A stretch of DNA of 8,244 nt from JBBSQE01 sp038258095 (GTDB lineage: Bacteria > Actinomycetota > Thermoleophilia > Solirubrobacterales > 70-9): NCBI GenBank assembly GCA_038258095.1, contig JBBSQE010000144.1:1-8244 (forward strand), read 5' to 3'. The position numbers were made by a program, and so were the translations under genes. The notes under the pieces were generated by a model that saw nothing but the letters and a program-made list of their open reading frames with translations, was not told where the DNA came from and did not search any database. Positions 1 through 6,234 of the stretch are shown piece by piece (positions within the stretch are counted from its first letter, which is position 1; each line of letters opens with the position of its first letter).

Positions 1-1162
1 ACTTGTCCCCGGGGATCCGGTGCTCGCCCTGGAGCCAGCCATTGTCGGATACGAACACGATCATCGTGTTGCGGAGCTGGTGGGTCCGGCGCAGGATCCT
101 GACCAGCTTCGCGACGTGGTCGTCAACCGCGAGCAACGATCCGGCGCGGCCCTCGTAGTCGAGCTGGAGCTGGGCGATCTCCGCCTCGGACAGCGAGTGC
201 GTCGCCGATGTGATCGCCTCGCCCTTGTCGCTGACGTCGGCTTCATTGAAGCTAGGCGGGCGGGGCAGCGTGTAGCGCTTGCTCTTCCCGGCGTACCGTG
301 GAGCGGGCCTCGGGTCCGGGCCCGGCCTTCCGAGGAGCGTCGTCGATACGTCCTCGCGATGTGGGGCCGCCGGGGCCCACCAGATGAAGAACGGCCTCTT
401 CGAGCGGCGCTGACCGCGAACGAGGTTTTCGGCGACGCGGCCCGTCACGTCGGGCGAGTAGTCCCTGGTGCGCTCGGCGCCCCAGTACGTGTAGGGCGGC
501 GGCCCGAACTCCTCGCGGAGCTTGGCCAGGGCCGAGGCGAGCGTCATGCCCTCGGTCACCTCGACCTTCGCGAACGCGACGAGCTTGCGCGCGAAGCTCG
601 CGTCGCCCCAGGTGCGCAGCCTGCCGTTCACGTTCATGATGAAGTTGAAGTAGTCGTAGGCGGAGACGTCGAGCAGGCCGCGCCAGATGTCGAAGCCGGC
701 GGGGATCTCCCCGTGGGCGTCGCGGGCCCCGTAGCCGTTCAGCCACTTGCCGACGAGGGCGGTGTTATATCCGGCGCGATTCAGCCAGGCCGGAAGGATG
801 TTCCGGCGGTCCTTCATGCCGTACCAGCCATAGGGCGCGAAGTTCCCCGCGACGCCGTGGTTGTGTGCGTACTGGCCGGTGATGAAGGTGGCCCTCGCGG
901 GGCAGCAGAGCGGGAACGAGTCGACCGCATCGGCGAAGGTGGTCCCCTGCCTGCCGAGGAGGCGGCGCGTCTTCGGCATCAGCGCCAGGTCGGACTTCGC
1001 CATGTCGTCGGTCATGACGACCAAGATGTTCGGCCGGCCATCGCGGCCTGACCCCGCCGGCCGCGCCGCGGCACTGGAGGCAAGGGCGCCGACGAGCACG
1101 ATCAGCCCCAGGACAGCAACCGTCGCCGTCCGTCGTTTCGTCCCTGATCTCGCTGCGTCCAT
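1..1162 (-). CDS. Secreted type I sulfatase (arylsulfatase / N-acetylglucosamine-6-sulfatase-like), C-terminus cut by window edge
   Basis: Hydrolyses sulfate esters, probably outside the membrane; the substrate cannot be read from sequence. The frame runs from ATG 1162 to base 1 without a stop, giving 387 residues. Residues 1-33 form a signal peptide: basic KRRT, a hydrophobic stretch, then a small-residue cleavage site SSAAA. Next come PNILVVMTDD with metal ligands D52 and D53, the formylglycine motif CCPAR with C86 as the residue to be oxidised, VGKWLNGYG with K139, APAAPH with H268, and FVSDNGW with metal ligands D373 and N374. CCPAR plus GKWLNGY is typical of the glucosamine-6-sulfatase-like branch. 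A Shine-Dalgarno-like AAGGGGG lies nine bases before the ATG (1172-1178), which supports this start. The gene is divergent from tetR, with a TetR-type operator over its promoter. Activity needs a formylglycine-generating enzyme, which is not encoded here. The family call is firm; the specificity is not. Confidence 0.93.
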   Translation of the reverse strand, partial: MDAARSGTKRRTATVAVLGLIVLVGALASSAAARPAGSGRDGRPNILVVMTDDMAKSDLALMPKTRRLLGRQGTTFADAVDSFPLCCPARATFITGQYAHNHGVAGNFAPYGWYGMKDRRNILPAWLNRAGYNTALVGKWLNGYGARDAHGEIPAGFDIWRGLLDVSAYDYFNFIMNVNGRLRTWGDASFARKLVAFAKVEVTEGMTLASALAKLREEFGPPPYTYWGAERTRDYSPDVTGRVAENLVRGQRRSKRPFFIWWAPAAPHREDVSTTLLGRPGPDPRPAPRYAGKSKRYTLPRPPSFNEADVSDKGEAITSATHSLSEAEIAQLQLDYEGRAGSLLAVDDHVAKLVRILRRTHQLRNTMIVFVSDNGWLQGEHRIPGDK

Positions 1163-1229
1163 TGCCTGCAGCCCCCTTGGGTTCGATCGGTCTCCGTCCG
1201 GAGGCCGTGTATCGGTAACACTTGAAACG

Positions 1230-1258
1230 ACAGTACATACCGTGTCACACTGTGTCAA
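1230..1258 (-). promoter_or_regulatory. Putative sigma-70-type promoter of the secreted sulfatase
   Basis: Reading leftwards, a perfect TTGACA (-35, 1258-1253) is followed after exactly 17 bp by TACTGT (-10, 1235-1230), which keeps the most important T, A and final T. Transcription would start near 1223, giving a leader of about 60 nt. The leader contains a short CTCCG/CGGAG inverted repeat (1192-1203) and the ribosome site at 1172-1178. The -35 box lies inside the operator palindrome, so a bound repressor would block polymerase. The TTGACA also belongs to the motif repeated at 3556-3574, so part of its match could reflect operator conservation rather than -35 function. Confidence 0.5.
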
Positions 1259-1259
1259 C
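1241..1259. promoter_or_regulatory. Putative TetR operator, copy 1 (sulfatase 1 / tetR divergent region)
   Basis: Nineteen bases, CGTGTCACACTGTGTCAAC, contain the 15-bp imperfect palindrome TGTCACACTGTGTCA (1243-1257). It is centred on one base, with a single mismatched pair. It lies between the divergent sulfatase and tetR genes, over the sulfatase -35 box and against the tetR start, which is a classical position for an autoregulatory TetR operator. Eighteen of the 19 bases recur at 3556-3574 before the second sulfatase. A weaker GTGT-N7-ACAC element (1207-1221) lies nearby and might be a secondary half-site pair. Confidence 0.65.
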
Positions 1260-1260
1260 A

Positions 1261-1878
1261 GTGAACCCGCCCCAAGCCACCACCCACCAGACGCGAACCC
1301 GGCACTCCCGCGAGGAGAGCCGCAGCCGGATCGTCGAGGCGGCGGCAGAGCTCGTCCGCACACGCTCCTACTCGGAGCTGAGCGTCGGCGAGATCATGGA
1401 ACTGGCGGGCTTCGGGCGGACGATCTTCTACCGGCACTTCGACGATCTCGCCGATCTGGTGATGAAGGCCGGTCGGGAAGCGATCGACGAGCTGTTCGGG
1501 GCCCAGTCCGAACTTGCCAAGGCACGAGTCGACACCGATCCGGCCTCCGTTCGACGCGCCATCGAGGCAGCCGTCACGGTGTTCGAGCGTCATGGGCCAC
1601 TGCTTCGCGCCGTCTCAGAAGCCGCAGCCGCGGACGAACGGGTGGCGGCGGGCTACCGGACCCTGCGGGAGAACTTCGATCAGCTCGTGGCGGACTCGAT
1701 CCGCGCAAGCGGTGACGGTGGTGACCCCCACGCCGACATCGGCGAAACCGCCCGGGCGCTGAACCTGATGAACGAGAGCTACCTCCTCGACGCCTTCGGC
1801 CGCGAGCCGCGGGTCAGCCCCGAAGTCGCGACCCGCACCCTCACCGAGATCTGGGTCGGGGGCCTGCGCCCGTCGTGA
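1261..1878 (+). CDS. TetR/AcrR-family transcriptional regulator
   Basis: A one-component repressor of about 205 residues. Residues 15-60 carry the TetR DNA-binding domain: REESRSRIVEAAAEL as helix 1, then the helix-turn-helix SVGEIMELAGFGRTIFYRHF, ending in the FYRHF signature. The remaining helical part (about 65-205) is the ligand-binding and dimer domain; its ligand is not recognisable. Overall length and the FYRHFDDLADLV stretch resemble EthR-like actinobacterial regulators. The start is uncertain: in-frame candidates are TTG 1222, GTG 1252 and GTG 1261, and none has a Shine-Dalgarno. I chose 1261 because the codons before it overlap the operator and promoter and read as non-domain sequence; a leaderless transcript is possible. 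The 3' end overlaps the convergent cytoplasmic sulfatase by 38 bp. The same palindrome occurs before both sulfatases, so the likely role is repression of them and of itself. Confidence 0.9.
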   Translation: MNPPQATTHQTRTRHSREESRSRIVEAAAELVRTRSYSELSVGEIMELAGFGRTIFYRHFDDLADLVMKAGREAIDELFGAQSELAKARVDTDPASVRRAIEAAVTVFERHGPLLRAVSEAAAADERVAAGYRTLRENFDQLVADSIRASGDGGDPHADIGETARALNLMNESYLLDAFGREPRVSPEVATRTLTEIWVGGLRPS

Positions 1879-3544
1879 GCGCCGGCAGGCGCTCGGTGAG
1901 CTCGTCCCGGGTACGCGCGTCGGCGGCTCTGGCGGTATGGCCGGTCCGGACCTCGAGCAGGTTGTCGGTCTCGTCGGGGTCGCGACCCAGGTCGTACATC
2001 TCGAACTCGGGGTCCGCCCCCCCGGCGGGGTCGTGGTAGCGGGCGAGCTTGTGGGTCGCGGTCCGTATCGCCCGGACCCTGTTCGGCTGCCCCGGTGCCT
2101 CCCGCATCGCCGTTCCGGCCTGGTGGTCGTCGTAGGTGAAGCGGACGGCATCCTGGACAGTTGTTGTGGGCGCCGGGTGCTCCAGCACCGAGCCGAGGTC
2201 GACCGGTGTCCGCTCGATCAGCTCGGCCTCGTGCCCGGCCCCGGCCGCGAGGATCGGCGTCAGGTCTCGTCCGGGCAGATCCGGCACCGCGTCCGCGCCG
2301 GCGAGGCTCAGCATCGTCGGCAGCAGGTCGACGATCGAGGCCAGTGACTCCGTTTCGACGGGCTTCGGGTAGAGCGTCGGGTTGGAGACGACGAGTGGGA
2401 CGTTGATCGTTTCCTCGTAGGCGTTGAAGGCCTTCTGGCGCAGGCCGCCGTGAGAGAGCCCCATCTCGCCGTGGTCGGCGGTGCGCACGACGATCGTCCG
2501 GGAGCGAAGGGAGCCCGGGTCCCCCGCATCGCCGAGAGCCCCGAGGATGCGGCCGATCTTCTCGTCCACAACACGGTGCAGATAGGCGTAGAAGTTGACG
2601 TAGTCGAGCTGCTGCTCGCGCGTCTTCAGCGGGCCGAGGTAGGCGGCCATGCCCATCCGCATCAGAGAATGGACCGCCGGCTTGCCCTTGAGGTTCTCGT
2701 CGAGGGTCGAGGGCAACTCGACGCCGAGCTCGCGGAAGTCCGCGTCGGCGTACCCGCCGGCAATGTGAGAAGCGGGGTAGCCGAGCACGTCGTGGGGGTT
2801 GACCAGCGAAACGACGAGGCAGAACGGCTCGGGGAGGTCAGCCTGCCCGAGCCACTTCTCGGCCTGGCGCGTGTAGACCTCGTCCCAGCCGTCACCGTCC
2901 CCCGCGTTGCCGCCGCCGAAGTGCGCAGCCTTGGCGTTCTCGCCGGCGTCCGGCGCCTCCCAGCCGGCGAAGCCGTAGTCGCGCTCGATCCGCTCGCCGT
3001 CCGCGGCCGTCCATCCGCCGAGCATCGCGTCCTCGCCACCCGAGGGGTGAGTGAGGTGCCACTTGCCCTTGTATGCGACCTCATAGCCGGCCGAGCGAAG
3101 CAGCCGGGCGAGGTTAGGGACTGACTTCGGCAGTTCGGGCTCGCCGCCAGTCGACTTGCCGAGGCCGAGGGCGCCGCGGGCGAACTGGCCCAAGGCGCGC
3201 TTCGGGGGAGCCTCTCCCCGTTTCAGCATCGAGGCCATCTCGGAGATGACCGCGGGCGTGTTGAGCACGTCGGGTCGCAGGTCTGCCGCGGTCAGGGTCA
3301 GCTTCACCCCGTGATCGGCTGGGAAGCGGCCGGTGAAGAGCGTCGCGCGACTTGGTGAGCACATGGCCGTGTTGCAGAAGGCCTTAGTGAAGGTCATGCC
3401 GGTGCAGGCGAGGTCGGCGCTCGATGGCATCAGGTCACGAAGCCAGCCCGGGTCATCCGGCCAGTGCCGCGGCTGGCGCTGCTGATCGGTGACCAGCAGG
3501 AGGAGGTTCGGGCGCGCGGCTTTCGGCTCGGCACGAGATGTCAT
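1841..3544 (-). CDS. Type I sulfatase without signal peptide (choline-sulfatase/arylsulfatase-like)
   Basis: A complete sulfatase of 567 residues, probably cytoplasmic because residues 1-12 lead straight into the core strand NLLLLVTDQQ with no hydrophobic leader. D20 and Q21 are the usual metal-site pair in the TDQ type. The formylglycine motif is CSPSR with C62, followed by ATLFTGRFPADHGV. YKGKWHL gives K161 and H163, NPHD gives H251, and TADHGEMG gives metal ligands D357 and H358. The C-terminal subdomain contains YDLGRDPDETDNL, common to this family. ATG 3544 is the only usable start: an in-frame TGA lies six codons upstream and the core strand begins 12 residues in. No separated Shine-Dalgarno is seen. 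The TetR-type operator lies 12-30 bp upstream of the ATG, and the 3' end overlaps tetR. Its motifs differ clearly from those of sulfatase 1, so the two are not a recent duplication. Substrate unknown. Confidence 0.94.
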   Translation of the reverse strand: MTSRAEPKAARPNLLLLVTDQQRQPRHWPDDPGWLRDLMPSSADLACTGMTFTKAFCNTAMCSPSRATLFTGRFPADHGVKLTLTAADLRPDVLNTPAVISEMASMLKRGEAPPKRALGQFARGALGLGKSTGGEPELPKSVPNLARLLRSAGYEVAYKGKWHLTHPSGGEDAMLGGWTAADGERIERDYGFAGWEAPDAGENAKAAHFGGGNAGDGDGWDEVYTRQAEKWLGQADLPEPFCLVVSLVNPHDVLGYPASHIAGGYADADFRELGVELPSTLDENLKGKPAVHSLMRMGMAAYLGPLKTREQQLDYVNFYAYLHRVVDEKIGRILGALGDAGDPGSLRSRTIVVRTADHGEMGLSHGGLRQKAFNAYEETINVPLVVSNPTLYPKPVETESLASIVDLLPTMLSLAGADAVPDLPGRDLTPILAAGAGHEAELIERTPVDLGSVLEHPAPTTTVQDAVRFTYDDHQAGTAMREAPGQPNRVRAIRTATHKLARYHDPAGGADPEFEMYDLGRDPDETDNLLEVRTGHTARAADARTRDELTERLPALTTGAGPRPRSR

Positions 3545-5000
3545 CCTGAACAGAGCGTGTCACACTCTGTCAACTACGTCCAACCGAAACCCTGACACCC
3601 CCGCCACACGGGCCGAGGCCAGCGAATCTTCGCCGACGGCGAACGCCGGCTACTGGCCTAGGCCCTGGACCTGCGAGGACGGCGGCCCCCTCCGGTGGGG
3701 ATCGGCGTCAGGGCAACCGGGACTCGGCCTACACCCGGACGAGCGCCTCGAGGTCGCGGCGGTGCACGATGCCTTTGCGACGGACGCGCTTGTCCGCCGC
3801 GAGCCCGGCGAGCTCTACGCGCTCCGCCACGATATTCCGCTTCGCGGGATCCAGTCGACGCCCGTCGAGGGCTGGGTGGAGCGACTCGACCCGAAGACCC
3901 TCGATGTCGTCGCCTCGACACCGCGACTACCGGGCGGCGCCTACTGGCCCGGCGGCCTGGCAGCGCATCGAAACGGCGACATCCACATGGTCTTCGGGCG
4001 CTGGGCGCATCGGCTGAGCGCGGAGCTCGACGTGCTGGCGTCCCATCGTCTCCCGGTCCCGCGTCCCCACAACTCATTCATGATTCTCGCGGGAGGCGAG
4101 CTGATCACGAAGGACTGTGACGCGCCGGCGGGCCGTGAGCTCTCGACAGTCTCGGCGCTCGACCCCGAAACTCTCCTTCCGGTGGCTCCACCGCTTCGCC
4201 TCCCCGAGCCCTCCATCGCCCGTCTTTCCGGCGACGGAGAAAGCGTGGTTGCTCTCGGCACCACCACCGCCTATCGGCTGCGGCTGGACCGCGACGCGAG
4301 CCGCATCGTCGTCGACGAGAGCTGGCAGCCGAGCTACGGGCCGGCCCCTGAGCGCAGCTACGGCTGGGATCCGGTCATCACCGCCGAGCATGTCTTCTGG
4401 ATGGACAACGGGCGCAACCGTGTCGACCGGACCATGCTCGGGAGCGGAGTCCAATCGAGCCCGGTCAGGCTCTGGTGGGCGCGACGGGACGATGGCACGG
4501 TGCGATCGACCGAGATCAGCGGACTGCCTTTCGGGACCGAGTCGAACCCGCCGGCCTGGGATCCCGAGCGCCGGATCGTTGTGGCCTATGACTCCGGCAA
4601 TGCGGTCGTCCGCGCCTGGCGGCTGGAAGGAGATGAGCTCGAACCCCTCTGGCGCCACGACGGGCTCGCACACGCCGGTCACCTGATCCTCTACCCGGAC
4701 ACCCGTGAGCTCGTGGTGGGCGACTGGGAGGACGCCCCCGCTCTGCGGCGACGGGTCGTGCGGCCCGCCTTCCGGGCCTTCGGTCAGGTGGTCGCATCCA
4801 GCGCTCGCGCCCGGCGCGCATCGCTTGCGGTCGGCAGCGACCAGATGGTCATCCTCGATCTCGACACCGGTGAGGAGAAGGCGCGGGTCAGAGTGCCGTC
4901 CGCCTCCCAGGGCTGTCTCTTTCCGGCACCGGGCTTCGGCCGCGACGTCTACTACCAGTCGCTCACGACCGTCGCACGCGTGGTCGTCGCCGGCGCCTGA
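3489..5000 (+). CDS. Hypothetical protein with beta-propeller-like repeats
   Basis: I do not recognise a named family. The 503-residue frame is clearly coding from about 3594 on. It shows recurring blade-like strands: ERLDPKTLDVV (131-141) and SALDPETLLPV (222-232) are internal copies of one motif, joined by ARLSGDGESVVAL (244-256), PAWDPERRIVVAYDSG (355-370), LILYPDTRELVVGDW (399-413) and ILDLDTGEEKARV (455-467). These suggest a WD40/PQQ-like or quinoprotein-type propeller. PRPHNSFMIL and ITKDCDAP (191-212) look like a conserved core. No signal peptide or membrane segment is seen, so it is probably cytosolic. The start is doubtful: GTG 3489 is the only ATG/GTG/TTG before GTG 3762, has no Shine-Dalgarno, and lies 56 bp inside the divergent sulfatase. 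A CTG (3567) lies inside the operator. It ends 46 bp before the hydrolase gene and may be co-transcribed with it. Confidence 0.7.
   Translation: MTSRRRFGRAAFGSARDVILNRACHTLSTTSNRNPDTPATRAEASESSPTANAGYWPRPWTCEDGGPLRWGSASGQPGLGLHPDERLEVAAVHDAFATDALVRREPGELYALRHDIPLRGIQSTPVEGWVERLDPKTLDVVASTPRLPGGAYWPGGLAAHRNGDIHMVFGRWAHRLSAELDVLASHRLPVPRPHNSFMILAGGELITKDCDAPAGRELSTVSALDPETLLPVAPPLRLPEPSIARLSGDGESVVALGTTTAYRLRLDRDASRIVVDESWQPSYGPAPERSYGWDPVITAEHVFWMDNGRNRVDRTMLGSGVQSSPVRLWWARRDDGTVRSTEISGLPFGTESNPPAWDPERRIVVAYDSGNAVVRAWRLEGDELEPLWRHDGLAHAGHLILYPDTRELVVGDWEDAPALRRRVVRPAFRAFGQVVASSARARRASLAVGSDQMVILDLDTGEEKARVRVPSASQGCLFPAPGFGRDVYYQSLTTVARVVVAGA
3556..3574. promoter_or_regulatory. Putative TetR operator, copy 2 (upstream of cytoplasmic sulfatase)
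   Basis: CGTGTCACACTCTGTCAAC matches the site at 1241-1259 in 18 of 19 bases. It holds the palindrome TGTCACACTCTGTCA (3558-3572), with two mismatched pairs. Flanking bases outside the 19 do not match, as expected for a conserved protein-binding site rather than a duplicated segment. Read leftwards it also contains TTGACA, but at 17 bp the -10 would be TTCAGG abutting the ATG, which is poor. The sulfatase promoter may therefore lie further upstream, with the operator between promoter and start. The site also lies at the 5' end of the rightward gene beginning near here. Confidence 0.65.
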
Positions 5001-5046
5001 GACAACTGCAACACGGGTGCGTACGGGTGTGCTGAGCTTTCGGGCC

Positions 5047-6234
5047 ATGCGCTCGCTTCTCGCCCATGACGCCCGTGCTCGCCGCCGAGCCGCTATAGCG
5101 GTGGCCATGGCCGGATCGTTGGTCCTGGCCGCCGGCGCGAGCGCGATGCCCTGGGACCAGCCGGGCGCGGTGCCGCCCGCGGCGACCCCGGCGGCGAGCT
5201 CGCCGGACCGGTACTGCGACGAGAGCTACGCCAACGACCGGCCCGCCCGCGGCCCGAGGCTCGAGTTCGGGATCGGACCGAGGCTGGCCGGAGAGGCCGG
5301 CGCCTCGCAAACGACACCGGTCGTGCCGGAGAACTACACGAAGCGAGACGCGGCCCTCCGGCACCTGAAGGGAAGGGGCTCCCTCAAGGTGCGTCTGAAC
5401 CGCCTCTTCGAGGCCGACGGCGCCAGGGGAATCGCCGAGTTCCGGACGATGGCCCGCCACTACTCCCGGATGGGGATCGACGTCGAGATCCAGGTTCGCT
5501 ACCACCCCTCCCCGGCGCAGGACGGCGACATCAGGGCCTGGCTCGCCTACGTCCGGCGGGTCGTGCGGGCGTTCGGGCCGATCAGGCACGTGGTCGGCCT
5601 GCAGATCGCCAACGAGGTGAACCTGACCTTCTCGCCCAACACCTCGGACGGCGCCTACACGAACGCCGTCGAGGCCCTGGCGTTCGGTGTGCCGGCAGCG
5701 ACGAACGAGGCCAGGCGGCGCGGCTACCGCCAGCTGAAGATCGGCTTTAACTACTCCTGGCGCTACGGGAACGGCGACGCGGATTTCTGGCGGGCGATCG
5801 GTTCGGTCGGCGGCAAGCGGCTGCGCAGGGCGACGGACTGGGTAGGCGTCGACGCCTACCCGGGCACCTTCATCCCGCCGTCCGTCGAGAACGCCGGGGA
5901 CGCGCTGCTCGAGGCCGTCGCCCAGGTGCGCGAGTGCTACATGCCGAAGGCGGGTTTCCGCCGGGGCACGCCGATCCACCTGGAGGAGATCGGCTATCCG
6001 ACGGGTCCCGGGCGCTCCGAGGCCACCCAGCGGGCGTTCCTCGGCTCGTTCGTGAGGGCGATCAACCGCTACCGCGGCACCTACAACGTCACCGGGTTCA
6101 ACTGGTTCGGGTTGCGAGACAACAACAGCGCCGGACCGAACTTCCAATCGTTCTTCGGCCTGCTCCGCGACGACTACACGCCGAAGCCGGCGTTCGCCGT
6201 CTACCGGGCGCTGATTGCAAAGGTCGGCCGATGA
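5047..6234 (+). CDS. Exported clan GH-A glycoside-hydrolase-like protein
   Basis: Probably a secreted (beta/alpha)8 glycosidase; the substrate is not evident. The product is 395 residues from ATG 5047. Residues 1-33 are a signal peptide: ARRR, then a hydrophobic AVAMAGSLVLAAG, then ASA. The mature part shows clan GH-A landmarks: QIANEV with N189-E190 as the Asn-Glu acid/base pair at the end of strand 4, HLEEIGYPTG with E314 as the probable nucleophile at strand 7, and FNWFGLRD (351-358) as the aromatic strand 8. DWVGVDAYPG (264-273) fits strand 6. The C-terminal YTPKPAFAVYRAL is a common ending in such enzymes. Two mature cysteines (C57, C297) could pair. The exact GH family cannot be fixed by eye. 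GTG 5029 is an alternative start; neither has a good Shine-Dalgarno. The stop overlaps the nfo start by four bases. Confidence 0.8.
   Translation: MRSLLAHDARARRRAAIAVAMAGSLVLAAGASAMPWDQPGAVPPAATPAASSPDRYCDESYANDRPARGPRLEFGIGPRLAGEAGASQTTPVVPENYTKRDAALRHLKGRGSLKVRLNRLFEADGARGIAEFRTMARHYSRMGIDVEIQVRYHPSPAQDGDIRAWLAYVRRVVRAFGPIRHVVGLQIANEVNLTFSPNTSDGAYTNAVEALAFGVPAATNEARRRGYRQLKIGFNYSWRYGNGDADFWRAIGSVGGKRLRRATDWVGVDAYPGTFIPPSVENAGDALLEAVAQVRECYMPKAGFRRGTPIHLEEIGYPTGPGRSEATQRAFLGSFVRAINRYRGTYNVTGFNWFGLRDNNSAGPNFQSFFGLLRDDYTPKPAFAVYRALIAKVGR

Noticed and set aside
20..1051. Long open frame on the plus strand (343 codons) opposite sulfatase 1
   Set aside because: Low-complexity Arg/Val/Gly/Ala-rich translation with no domain; it is the antisense shadow of a confidently identified sulfatase in high-GC DNA.
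252..1238. Apparent broken minus-strand pieces suggesting sulfatase 1 is a frameshifted pseudogene
   Set aside because: Direct translation from ATG 1162 is open to base 1 with all sulfatase motifs in one frame; the pieces are other frames.
2450..3124. 224-codon plus-strand frame inside sulfatase 2
   Set aside because: Antisense shadow; the minus strand encodes the intact sulfatase core here.
3545..3573. TTGACA plus TTCAGG as the sulfatase 2 promoter
   Set aside because: The -10 candidate is poor and abuts the ATG, which would put the transcription start inside the gene; the TTGACA is better explained as part of the repeated operator.
4074..5108. 344-codon minus-strand frame opposite the propeller-like gene
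   Set aside because: No recognisable domain; the plus strand shows repeated strand motifs and better coding character.
4963..6147. 394-codon minus-strand frame opposite the glycosidase-like gene
   Set aside because: Composition typical of an antisense shadow (Val/Arg/Pro/Asp-rich, no motif); the plus strand carries a signal peptide and catalytic motifs.
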